This document shows positions 1 to 7,633 of a stretch of DNA of 24,288 nucleotides, in pieces. Origin of the DNA: Clostridiaceae bacterium. Its GTDB lineage: Bacteria > Bacillota > Clostridia > Saccharofermentanales > Fastidiosipilaceae. The stretch is from positions 1-24,288 of the forward strand of contig JAAZJE010000063.1 in the NCBI GenBank assembly GCA_012800515.1, given 5' to 3'. The translations under genes and the position numbers were made by a program. The notes below the pieces were generated by a model. That model had not been told where the DNA came from. It saw nothing but the letters and a program-made list of their open reading frames with translations, and made no database searches. The number at the start of each line of letters is the position of its first letter. Within the stretch, counting starts at the first letter, position 1.

Positions 1-224
1 GCTCCGGAATGAAGGACGCCGCCGACGGAACCAGCCATATTGGTATGGCCTCGCGCGAACTCAAGGATAGTGAAATCGCCAACGGTCTCACCCCCACAGT
101 CATCGCGACGGACGGAATCGTTGTCATTGTCAACAATGAGAATCCGATTGCGGACATCACGTCCGAAGAAATTACCTCCGTCTTCAAGGGTGAAACCCGT
201 GAATGGAACAAGTTAGGTCAATAA
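1..224 (+). CDS. pstS: Phosphate ABC transporter substrate-binding protein PstS, 3' end only
   Basis: This is the C-terminal end of the periplasmic/extracellular phosphate-binding protein that feeds PstCA. The reading frame is open to the left edge, so the start lies outside the window; the first in-frame Met (position 9) is internal. Visible signs are the SG...GTSHIGMASREL segment, which matches the phosphate-contacting loop of PstS, then DGIVVIVNNENP and the SEEITSVFKGETREWNKL segment. In E. coli-type PstS these motifs sit in the N-terminal half and well over 100 residues follow. Here the protein stops right after EWNKLGQ. From memory of the family, many clostridial PstS proteins end at this point because their two lobes are arranged in permuted order, so I favour an intact gene over a truncation. 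pstC starts one base after the stop, which supports an operon. Confidence 0.85.
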   Translation, partial: SGMKDAADGTSHIGMASRELKDSEIANGLTPTVIATDGIVVIVNNENPIADITSEEITSVFKGETREWNKLGQ

Positions 225-225
225 T

Positions 226-1125
226 ATGAATGCAATTCGTAAGCCTCAGGTACGGAGAGTTCGTATAAAAGAGTTGCTTATGAAGATAATCTTCCTGTCC
301 GCCGCGCTTTTCAGCACGGCGGCAGTGTTGATTATCTGTCTCTTTCTCTTTGCCCGGGGTATCCCGGCAATCAACGAAATCGGTTGGCTGAATTTCCTTA
401 CCGGAACCCGTTGGAAGCCTTCCGATGTCCCTCCGTCTTTCGGGATTCTGCCGATGATTGTCGGCAGTGTCTACGCCACAGGATTGGCCATTGCGATGGG
501 TGGACCCGTCGGCATATTAGCGGCCATATTTATATCTAAATTCAGCCCACCGAAAATCCGTCGCTTCATTAACGCCGCCGTCGGCCTGATGGCCGGCATC
601 CCCTCGGTTGTCTACGGTTACTTCGGCATGGTTGTTATCGTTCCGGCGATCGGAAATGCTTTCGGCGTCAGCGGAGCCAGTCTCCTCGCCGCCGGAATCA
701 TGTTGGCAATTATGATCCTGCCGACCATAATTCAATTAAGTGTCTCGGCGATTGACGCCGTTCCCGCAACCTACTACGAAGGCGCGCTGGCGGTCGGCGC
801 GACCCACGAACAGAGCGTCTTCCGCGTCGTCGTTCCCGCCGCCCGTTCAGGAGTTCTCTCAGCGATCATACTCGGCGTCGGCCGCGCCATCGGCGAAACG
901 ATGGCTGTGACAATGGTTATCGGTAACCAGGCAGTTATGCCGGACAGTCTGATTCACGGAGCGCGAACCATGACCACCAATATCATTACGGAAATGGGCT
1001 ATGCCGTCGATCTGCACTACGATGCACTGATTGCCACCGGCGTGGTTCTATTCGTATTTATATTGATTATCAACTTCAGCTTCTCGATCCTGAAGAACAG
1101 AGGTATTAAGTATGACGGCAGCTGA
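226..1125 (+). CDS. pstC: Phosphate ABC transporter permease PstC
   Basis: Inner-membrane permease of the high-affinity phosphate importer; it pairs with PstA and is driven by PstB. The protein has 299 residues, normal for PstC. A hydrophobic N-terminal helix (about residues 20-45) is followed by the LNFLTGTRWKPS and FGILPMIVGSVYATGLAI segments typical of PstC. A MetI-type permease domain contains AGIPSVVYGYFGM and the cytoplasmic EAA-like loop YYEGALAVGATHEQSVFRVVVPAA, which docks on the ATPase. The C-terminal part has VGRAIGETMAVTMVIGN, a PstC/PstA signature. The ATG lies one base after the pstS stop and only a weak AGG Shine-Dalgarno precedes it, suggesting translational coupling. Its 3' end overlaps pstA by 14 bases. 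Confidence 0.96.
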   Translation: MNAIRKPQVRRVRIKELLMKIIFLSAALFSTAAVLIICLFLFARGIPAINEIGWLNFLTGTRWKPSDVPPSFGILPMIVGSVYATGLAIAMGGPVGILAAIFISKFSPPKIRRFINAAVGLMAGIPSVVYGYFGMVVIVPAIGNAFGVSGASLLAAGIMLAIMILPTIIQLSVSAIDAVPATYYEGALAVGATHEQSVFRVVVPAARSGVLSAIILGVGRAIGETMAVTMVIGNQAVMPDSLIHGARTMTTNIITEMGYAVDLHYDALIATGVVLFVFILIINFSFSILKNRGIKYDGS

Positions 1126-2035
1126 TCAACATGCTTTGCGCAGAGAACGAGCACTGCGTAAACGCCTCGAGTGGCGCATCTTATTAAAACACCCCGCTTC
1201 CCTGCTCATGCGTCTCGCGGCCTATACCGCAGCCTTCTTAACCGTAGGCGTACTGCTTTATCTGCTTGTACACAATATCGTCCGGGGCATACCCCATCTG
1301 AACGGCAATTTGTTCGCCTGGAAATACTCTTCGGAGAATCTGTCGCTGGTACCGGCTCTGATCAACACCCTGATCATGACCGCCTTAGCTCTGCTTCTGG
1401 CCGTTCCTATCGGAGTCGGCGCGGCCATATATCTGGTTGAGTATTCACAGCAGACCAGCAAGATCATCCGCGTAATTCGCCTGACCACGGAAACTCTGGC
1501 CGGTATTCCCTCCATCGTCTACGGTCTCTTCGGCTCACTCTTCTTTGTCCGTTTCCTCGGCTGGGGCATGTCGCTAATCGCCGGAACCTGCACCATGGCG
1601 ATAGTTATCCTGCCGCTGGTAATTCGTTCGACTGAGGAGGCGTTGCTCGCAGTTCCCGATGCCTGGCGTGAGGCCAGTTATGCCCTCGGTGCCGGAAAAC
1701 TGAGAACCGTATTCACGGTTGTTCTACCGGCCGCCATCCCCGGCATACTCGCCGGTATCATCCTGGCCACCGGTCGAATCGTCGGTGAGAGCGCCGCCGT
1801 TATGTACACCGCCGGCTCCGTCGCGGAAATCCCCAGCGGACGCAATTTCTTCCGCGACCCGGTTCGTACACTGGCTGTGCACATGTACATACTTTCCAGT
1901 GAAGGTTTACACCCGGGCTCGTCCTACGCGACCGGTCTGGTCCTTATGGTAATGGTATTGATTTTGAACACACTCTCCCGCTACTTTGCCAAGCGTTTAC
2001 GCACCAAGGCGGGACAAAAGGATGCAAACGAATGA
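1112..2035 (+). CDS. pstA: Phosphate ABC transporter permease PstA
   Basis: Second membrane permease of the Pst phosphate importer, 307 residues. The first TM helix (about residues 30-55) is followed by NGNLFAWKYSSENLSLVPALINTL, characteristic of PstA. The MetI-type domain shows LAGIPSIVYGLFGSLFF, the ATPase-coupling loop WREASYALGAGKLRTVFTVVLPAA and the ATGRIVGESAAVMYTAGS signature. The ATG lies inside the end of pstC (14-base overlap) with AGAGGT a suitable distance upstream. The stop overlaps the pstB start in an ATGA, so pstC, pstA and pstB are very probably translated from one mRNA. Confidence 0.96.
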   Translation: MTAADQHALRRERALRKRLEWRILLKHPASLLMRLAAYTAAFLTVGVLLYLLVHNIVRGIPHLNGNLFAWKYSSENLSLVPALINTLIMTALALLLAVPIGVGAAIYLVEYSQQTSKIIRVIRLTTETLAGIPSIVYGLFGSLFFVRFLGWGMSLIAGTCTMAIVILPLVIRSTEEALLAVPDAWREASYALGAGKLRTVFTVVLPAAIPGILAGIILATGRIVGESAAVMYTAGSVAEIPSGRNFFRDPVRTLAVHMYILSSEGLHPGSSYATGLVLMVMVLILNTLSRYFAKRLRTKAGQKDANE

Positions 2036-2886
2036 TGAATCAAGAAATAACAATGGAAGAAATATTGGGACATGATGTCGCCCGGGATTTTACGGATGAA
2101 GCGGTTTTGGACATCCCCGCGCCGCTCAGCGACAAAATAGCCTTTGAGATCAGAGATGTAGATCTGTTCTACGGTGATTTCCAGGCCCTGAAAAATGTGA
2201 ACATGGATATTCGCCAAAATGCGATTACAACCTTCATCGGTCCCTCCGGTTGCGGCAAATCAACACTTTTGCGCTGTCTGAATCGCATGAACGATCTGAT
2301 CGAATCATGTCGGGTCGAAGGAACAATCAGCCTGTACGGCGAGAATATCGGCGGCAACAATATCGACGTCAACATGCTCCGTAAGCGCGTGGGGATGGTT
2401 TTCCAAAAGCCCAACCCTTTCCCGATGAGCATTTATGACAATATTGCCTACGGACCGCGTACCCATGGCATGCGTAGCCGTGCCAAGCTGGACGATCTGG
2501 TGGAGTCGGTTCTGCGCGAAGCCGTCCTCTGGGATGAGGTCAAAGACAGTCTGCGTAAGAGCGCTCTGGCCCTCTCCGGCGGACAGCAACAACGGCTCTG
2601 TATCGCCCGCGCCCTGGCCGTGCGTCCGGACGTACTGCTACTTGACGAGCCGACTTCCGCGCTCGACCCGATTTCCACCTCCAAAATCGAGGATCTGGTC
2701 ATGCGGCTCAAGTCAACGTATACTATTGTCATGGTCACGCACAATATGCAACAGGCAGTTCGTATTTCCGACGAAACCGCCTTCTTCCTCCTGGGCGAAG
2801 TCATTGAAATGACCGACACCAAGAGCCTGTTTGCGATGCCGACTGACAGACGGACGGAAGCCTACATTACCGGCAGATTTGGATAA
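2032..2886 (+). CDS. pstB: Phosphate ABC transporter ATP-binding protein PstB
   Basis: Cytoplasmic ATPase that energises phosphate import through PstCA. The protein has 284 residues, about 30 more than typical PstB because of an acidic N-terminal extension (residues 1-35). All ABC ATPase motifs are present: Walker A GPSGCGKST (70-78), Q-loop VFQKPNPFPMSIYDN (Q125), signature LSGGQQQR (181-188), Walker B plus D-loop LLLDEPTSALDP (202-213) and switch His in MVTHNMQQ (H237). The KPNPFPMSIYDN stretch is diagnostic for PstB among ABC ATPases. The start overlaps the pstA stop by 4 bases (ATGA). A second in-frame Met directly follows the first. phoU begins 10 bases after the stop. Confidence 0.97.
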   Translation: MMNQEITMEEILGHDVARDFTDEAVLDIPAPLSDKIAFEIRDVDLFYGDFQALKNVNMDIRQNAITTFIGPSGCGKSTLLRCLNRMNDLIESCRVEGTISLYGENIGGNNIDVNMLRKRVGMVFQKPNPFPMSIYDNIAYGPRTHGMRSRAKLDDLVESVLREAVLWDEVKDSLRKSALALSGGQQQRLCIARALAVRPDVLLLDEPTSALDPISTSKIEDLVMRLKSTYTIVMVTHNMQQAVRISDETAFFLLGEVIEMTDTKSLFAMPTDRRTEAYITGRFG

Positions 2887-2896
2887 GGAGAGAAAA

Positions 2897-3601
2897 ATGC
2901 GTCGTAATTTTGACCGTCAATTAGGAGAACTCAACGTCGCCCTCATTCGTATGGGGGCGGCCTGCGAGGCTATTATCAACAAGGCCATCCGTGCCTTATT
3001 TAATCATGATCTTTCCCTGGCTCGCGACGCTGTTCGCGACGACAAGGAGATCGACCGCATGGAGCGCGAAATCGAGAACTTCTGCCTACAACTGATTCTG
3101 CAACAGCAGCCCGTAGCCGGAGACCTGCGCATTATCAGTTCGGCGCTGAAAATGATTACCGACTTGGAGCGTATCGGCGACCAGGGTGCCGATATCGCCG
3201 AGATTATCAGCATGGATAACCTCGATTTGACCGGGGATTTGCGTCCGCCCGTCGTGCAGATGGCCGAGGCTACCTGCCGCATGGTGACGCAAAGTATCGA
3301 CGCCTATGTCCGTCGCGACCTACAGCTGGCCGAGCACGTAATTGCTTCCGACGATATCGTCGACGATTTGTTTGTGCGTATTCGCAGCCTGCTGATCGAA
3401 ACAATTGCCAAACATAGGGAGGAAATGGCGGAGAAAGTCATCGACCTGCTAATGATTGCCAAGTATTTCGAGCGTATCGGCGACCATGCGACCAATATCG
3501 CCGAGTGGGTGGTCTTCGCCATAACCGGTCACCACAAGGACGTGCCTCCTGCACCTGATCATCCGAAGATGAATTCAGCCGGGAGTTTAATAGATGACTA
3601 G
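2897..3601 (+). CDS. phoU: Phosphate transport/signalling regulator PhoU
   Basis: PhoU links the Pst transporter to the PhoR kinase and represses signalling when phosphate is plentiful. The chosen ATG gives 234 residues and has AAGGAGA ending 6 bases upstream. An in-frame upstream ATG at 2831 lies inside pstB without a comparable site and would add 22 residues unlike PhoU. The protein begins MRRNFDRQLGELN and consists of two three-helix repeats, each with the metal-binding signature: DLERIGDQGADIAE in the first and YFERIGDHATNIAEW in the second. The last roughly 20 residues are polar and probably disordered. The 3' end overlaps the next gene by 8 bases, placing PhoU translation in step with the response regulator. 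Confidence 0.96.
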   Translation: MRRNFDRQLGELNVALIRMGAACEAIINKAIRALFNHDLSLARDAVRDDKEIDRMEREIENFCLQLILQQQPVAGDLRIISSALKMITDLERIGDQGADIAEIISMDNLDLTGDLRPPVVQMAEATCRMVTQSIDAYVRRDLQLAEHVIASDDIVDDLFVRIRSLLIETIAKHREEMAEKVIDLLMIAKYFERIGDHATNIAEWVVFAITGHHKDVPPAPDHPKMNSAGSLIDD

Positions 3602-4301
3602 TTCACCCGTCGGCAGAATCCTCATCTACTGTGTCGAGGACGACAGCGGCATTCGCAATATGCTGGTCTATGCTCTTAATCAGGCCGGCTACACAGCCGA
3701 AGGTTTTCGTTCCGCGCCGGAATTTTGGCAGGCAATGGAGAATGCCGCACCGGATCTGATTTTGTTGGATATCATGTTGCCGCAAGAGGACGGTCTATCT
3801 ATTCTGCGCCGCCTCCGCGCCGACAGCCGTTTTGCTCTCATGCCAATCATTATGCTCACTGCTAAGGGTACCGAGCTCGACAAGACACTCGGCCTCGATG
3901 CCGGAGCCGACGACTACATTGCCAAACCCTTTGGCATAATGGAACTCATGGCCAGAATTCGTGCCGCTCTGCGGCGCAGTCGGGGTTCTCTTGTGATGCG
4001 AGAGCGCAAAATTATCGACGGCGCGATAGAGCTGGACGCCGACCGCCACCAGGTTACAGTAGACGATGAACTGATCACCTTAACCTTAAAGGAATTCGGT
4101 CTTTTGGAACTTTTTCTGACCCACGTCGGTATGGTTCTGACACGCGACCAAATTCTGCAAAATGTTTGGGGCTATGACTACGACGGCGGCACCCGAACTG
4201 TCGATATGCACATTACCTCCCTAAGAAGTAAGCTGGGTAAGTCGGGACAACGCATCGAGACCATTCGCGGCCTGGGATACCGCTTTAACGAGGAAACATA
4301 G
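3594..4301 (+). CDS. phoB: OmpR/PhoB-family response regulator (phosphate regulon)
   Basis: DNA-binding response regulator, 235 residues. The receiver domain (about residues 8-122) has the acidic pocket E15-D16-D17, phosphoacceptor D59 in LILLDIMLP, T89 and K111 in the AKPF motif. It is followed by a winged-helix DNA-binding domain (about 135-233) with RDQILQNVWGYDYDGGTRTVDMHITSLRSKLG and the final RGLGYRF. The ATG overlaps the phoU stop region by 8 bases and has GGGAG about 8 bases upstream. The position between phoU and a PhoR-like kinase makes phosphate starvation the obvious signal. In Firmicutes the same protein is often called PhoP; the symbol is by context, and family assignment is firmer than the target list. 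Confidence 0.9.
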   Translation: MTSSPVGRILIYCVEDDSGIRNMLVYALNQAGYTAEGFRSAPEFWQAMENAAPDLILLDIMLPQEDGLSILRRLRADSRFALMPIIMLTAKGTELDKTLGLDAGADDYIAKPFGIMELMARIRAALRRSRGSLVMRERKIIDGAIELDADRHQVTVDDELITLTLKEFGLLELFLTHVGMVLTRDQILQNVWGYDYDGGTRTVDMHITSLRSKLGKSGQRIETIRGLGYRFNEET

Positions 4302-4315
4302 ACCGCTTATCGCTT

Positions 4316-6070
4316 ATGAAACGCAGAATTACCACATACATAATAATCAGCGCCTTAATTACCCTGCTTTTGACCGGAGCCCTCACCGTTACCATCTTGT
4401 ACAATCATCACAAAGCCGGCGTTCAAAGTGACGTCCGCGCTTTCGGATATCTTTTGAAGTCCGCTCAGGAAACCGCTCGTAAAGATTCATCCCGCACTGA
4501 CGCGACGGATGATCCGACTCTGTTGCCGAAATGGTGGTCGGACATCATGGAAGTCTTTTCACAGCAGACCGCCCGCTCGAATGAACTGTATCGTCTGACG
4601 GTGATTCGTCCGAGCGGAGAAGTGCTCTACGAAAGCCTGACTGACCCGAAAGAAATGGAGTCTCACGCCGATCGTCCGGAATTCATCGCTGCGCAACTCA
4701 GCGGCAACGGCGAAGCAACCCGCGGCTCCGACACGATCAGCAAAGACTTTTATTACTACGCTTTGAAGCTCAATAACAATCTGATCATGCGTATCTCCCG
4801 TAGCATGGATTCAATCTGGTCTTCCTTCAGCACCGCTCTGCCGGCACTGATCGCCATTCTGTTGGTCATCGCCGTTCTGTTACCGATTTGGGCGGGCTGG
4901 ATGACCCGTCGCCTTTTGAAACCTCTGGACACTTTGGATCTCAATGCCCCGTTGGATAATCGTACTTATCCGGAACTCAGCCCCTTGTTACTGAATATTG
5001 ACCGTCAACAGCATCAGATTAGTGTCGCCGACCAAGAAATGAAGCGTCGCGAACGCGAATTCACCGTCCTAATCGATAATATGCAGGAAGGGCTCGTCCT
5101 GTTGGATTCCACGGATAGTATAGTCGTCGTCAACCCCGGCGCCGTTACACTGCAGGAACCGGGCTATAGCCGCTCCGAACTGATCGGCAAGCATTTCTCG
5201 GTTTTGATGCGCCACCCGGATTTCCTTCTCCTACCGCATACTCTGCGTTCGCGCGGCGTCAATGTAAATCAGAACATCACCCTGGATGACCGCATATACA
5301 CTGTTTCGGCCACGGCGATTTACAACAGCCGCAACGAGTACACCGGAGCCATCCTTCTGATTCGTGACACAACAGAGCAGGCCGAGACCGAGCGCTTCCG
5401 CCGCGAATTTACCGCCAATGTGTCGCATGAATTAAAAACCCCGCTGACCACCATCACCGGTTATGCCGATCTGTTGAGCAATAATATGGTTCAACATGCC
5501 GACGTCTCATCTATCGGAGCCACCATAGCCGCCGAAGCCGCCAGTCTGTTGCGCCTGATCGACGATATTATGCAACTCTCCCGTCTGGACGAAAACAAAA
5601 TGCCGACCGACTTCCGAGTTATAGAGGCCGGTGATATAATCGCCAAGTCGGTTGCCGCGTTGACGCCGCAGGCCGTGGCCGCCGAGGTCAGCCTGACTGC
5701 CGATATCAATGAAGACTGCCCCGTCCGGGCAGATGAATATATGTTGCAACAGTTGATTATGAATCTGATCGATAACGGCATCCGCTACAATCGTACCGGC
5801 GGCGAAGTGCGTCTATGTTGCTGGACGGACGAGCGCGGTCTGACTCACATAAGCGTCGCCGATACCGGCATCGGCATTCCACCGGCCGACCTGCCGCGCA
5901 TCTTCGAGCGCTTCTATCGCGTCGATAAGAGCCACGACCGCAAAACCGGCGGTACCGGGCTGGGTCTATCCATTGTTAAACATCTAACTGCCTTGTTCGG
6001 CGCGGAGATCCGGGTTCAGAGCGAACCGGACGTCGGCTCAATCTTTACAATTGTTTTTCCGCACTGTTAA
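4316..6070 (+). CDS. phoR: PhoR-type sensor histidine kinase
   Basis: Membrane sensor kinase of 584 residues. TM helices at about 8-28 and 175-197 flank an extracytoplasmic domain of roughly 145 residues. A short linker leads to a PAS domain (about 245-352), then HisKA with the phosphoacceptor in FTANVSHELKTPLTT (H371). The HATPase_c domain shows NLIDNGIRYN, DTGIGIP and GGTGLGLSIVKH. This TM-loop-TM-PAS-HisKA-HATPase layout is the Firmicute PhoR plan. It starts 14 bases after the response regulator. No strong Shine-Dalgarno sits at the usual distance (the nearest AGGA is about 20 bases upstream), so translation probably depends on coupling. The TAA stop shares its bases with the stop of the convergent gene. 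Confidence 0.93.
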   Translation: MKRRITTYIIISALITLLLTGALTVTILYNHHKAGVQSDVRAFGYLLKSAQETARKDSSRTDATDDPTLLPKWWSDIMEVFSQQTARSNELYRLTVIRPSGEVLYESLTDPKEMESHADRPEFIAAQLSGNGEATRGSDTISKDFYYYALKLNNNLIMRISRSMDSIWSSFSTALPALIAILLVIAVLLPIWAGWMTRRLLKPLDTLDLNAPLDNRTYPELSPLLLNIDRQQHQISVADQEMKRREREFTVLIDNMQEGLVLLDSTDSIVVVNPGAVTLQEPGYSRSELIGKHFSVLMRHPDFLLLPHTLRSRGVNVNQNITLDDRIYTVSATAIYNSRNEYTGAILLIRDTTEQAETERFRREFTANVSHELKTPLTTITGYADLLSNNMVQHADVSSIGATIAAEAASLLRLIDDIMQLSRLDENKMPTDFRVIEAGDIIAKSVAALTPQAVAAEVSLTADINEDCPVRADEYMLQQLIMNLIDNGIRYNRTGGEVRLCCWTDERGLTHISVADTGIGIPPADLPRIFERFYRVDKSHDRKTGGTGLGLSIVKHLTALFGAEIRVQSEPDVGSIFTIVFPHC

Positions 6071-6540
6071 TCCGTAGCGTCGTCCTGATCGGACTTCTCG
6101 CGACGGAGACTGAAATACCAAAAACAGATCATCGCGATCAGAATCTCCAGGCCGACCAGAATGTAGAAAGTGGTCGGCTGATTCAATGTCAAAAGCAGGG
6201 TTAAACCGACGACCGCCGCGAAAATCAGCAGTATTACTAGTGCGCGGCTCCATTCATGGCGCAAAATCCACGCCCATACACGCCGCAGGCCCTCGCCGCC
6301 CCCGCTCCGCGCTTCAGTCACGCTGCTTGAACCGGACCGGTTGCTTTGCCCGGTGCGGCTTCCCGTACGACTGCGCGTCGTCTGAGTGCGACTTCCCGAA
6401 GCGCTTGTCTTAGGCCGACTTCTGCCTGATTTGGCGCGGCTTCCCGAACCGCTCCGCGTCGTTTTAGATGTAGCGGAACGGCTTGTGTCCGTTTTTTTTG
6501 CGCCGCTCTTTTTTGTTGTTTTCGTTGTCTTGCCGCTCAC
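6067..6540 (-). CDS. Small basic low-complexity protein with two C-terminal TM helices
   Basis: I do not recognise a family. The protein has 157 residues. Residues 1-85 are almost entirely Ser, Thr, Arg, Lys and Gly, with recurring SGSR/TTRSR/SRTG blocks, and carry a very high positive charge. Two hydrophobic segments follow (about 99-119 and 124-144), then an acidic tail ending DQDDATD. There is no N-terminal signal peptide. With two TM helices both ends are on the same side; the positive-inside rule predicts the basic tail in the cytoplasm, where it could bind nucleic acid, anionic lipid or polyphosphate (inference only). The start is GTG with GAGGCGA upstream. It begins 20 bases after the AraC-type gene on the same strand, so the two may be cotranscribed. 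Confidence 0.65.
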   Translation of the reverse strand: MSGKTTKTTKKSGAKKTDTSRSATSKTTRSGSGSRAKSGRSRPKTSASGSRTQTTRSRTGSRTGQSNRSGSSSVTEARSGGGEGLRRVWAWILRHEWSRALVILLIFAAVVGLTLLLTLNQPTTFYILVGLEILIAMICFWYFSLRREKSDQDDATD

Positions 6541-6560
6541 TGTCGCCTCACTCGCCTCTC

Positions 6561-7454
6561 TCAGGATTCTTCACTATAGAGTGCCAAACTCGCATGAGTA
6601 GGATCAATAGAGCGTACGTTTTGCAGATGCTTGTCGCAAATCTTGCTGGGAGGCAGGTTGAAATAGTTAACAAATGCATGCTTGAACCACGATTCGGAGT
6701 TAAATCCGGCCAGTTTGGAAACTTGGTTCAGCCCGAATTCACTTTGCAACAGTATATCGGCAGACAGGTTAAGACGTAGCTCGAGCAGATAGCGCTGGAA
6801 GGTCTGACCGAGCCGGCTACGGAACATTCGACTGAGATGATAGGGAGAATAATGAACCATGTCGGCAATATCCGACAGATAGATCGGATACGTATAGTTA
6901 TTGAGTATATAAGAAAGGGTTGAATTCATCTCGTTGGGAGCGGCTTCCTGCTGACGCAGGCTCAGATCGAGGGCGGAGAGAGCCACAACCCCAATTTCAT
7001 CGCTGCCCGTGAAAGAGTCGGGCAGGTAAGGGTTGTTTGTCTTCCGCATCTGTAGCAGACGGAAAAAGACAGCACGTGCCACCGCAAACAACTTATCATC
7101 CAGTTTTACGTTGAAGAAAGACTGGGACATATGGCTGTGCAGATGCGACCATAACGCCGCGGCGTATTCGGCACTGTCAAAGGAGAGGGTATAGGCTATG
7201 ATCGGCTGTTCTCCTGCAATGGGGAGTATCTGATGTTGTGTTCCCGGCCTCATGTAGGTGAAAGAACCGGCCTCTATGGTCATATACTGGTCGTTGACTA
7301 TATGTGTGGCCTTGCCGCTTATGCCCAGCATTATCTCGGTAAAAACGTGCCGATGGAGCCGGTAGCCGATAGGGAATTCCAGACAAACAATCTTGCCCGC
7401 ACCATAGCCCTTGGCCAGATTATGGGTAATATACTTGAGAACATGTTTAGTCAA
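6561..7454 (-). CDS. AraC-family transcriptional regulator with cupin sensor domain
   Basis: Transcription factor of 297 residues. An N-terminal AraC-type cupin (about 15-95, with RLHRHVFTEIMLGISGKATH) probably binds a sugar ligand. The C-terminal double helix-turn-helix (about 180-275) contains LSDIADMVHYSPYHLSRMFRSRLGQTFQRYLLELRL and VSKLAGFNSESWFKHAFVNYF, the AraC signature regions. The start is TTG, chosen because GGAG lies about 11 bases upstream and the next upstream in-frame codons run into a stop. The gene lies downstream of the sugar ABC permease genes on the same strand and has its own good promoter. It is the likely local regulator of the glycoside-utilisation genes; which sugar it senses cannot be read from the sequence. 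Confidence 0.9.
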   Translation of the reverse strand: MTKHVLKYITHNLAKGYGAGKIVCLEFPIGYRLHRHVFTEIMLGISGKATHIVNDQYMTIEAGSFTYMRPGTQHQILPIAGEQPIIAYTLSFDSAEYAAALWSHLHSHMSQSFFNVKLDDKLFAVARAVFFRLLQMRKTNNPYLPDSFTGSDEIGVVALSALDLSLRQQEAAPNEMNSTLSYILNNYTYPIYLSDIADMVHYSPYHLSRMFRSRLGQTFQRYLLELRLNLSADILLQSEFGLNQVSKLAGFNSESWFKHAFVNYFNLPPSKICDKHLQNVRSIDPTHASLALYSEES

Positions 7455-7503
7455 AGCAACGCCATCTCCATTTCAAAAGGACGCACAAAATATAGACATG
7501 TGC

Positions 7504-7532
7504 ATTGTATGATTTTAACAGGCGTGTGTCAA
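7504..7532 (-). promoter_or_regulatory. Sigma-A-type promoter for the AraC-family gene
   Basis: On the minus strand a perfect -35 TTGACA (7527-7532) and a -10 TACAAT (7504-7509) are separated by exactly 17 bases. This places transcription start near 7497, about 40 bases before the TTG start codon. It suggests the regulator is expressed independently of the permease genes upstream. Confidence 0.7.
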
Positions 7533-7633
7533 CGCGGCGGGCCGGGTCGGACGAGCCGGGTGAGTCGCGTCAACTCAGTCTCCCCCGCTCACGCGGTCGC
7601 GAAATATCTGCGTTTCAACCCCCTTCTTCCCTC

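Noticed and set aside
2831..2896. Upstream extension of phoU
   Set aside because: The extra 22 residues overlap pstB and lack PhoU similarity; the ATG at 2897 has a strong Shine-Dalgarno.
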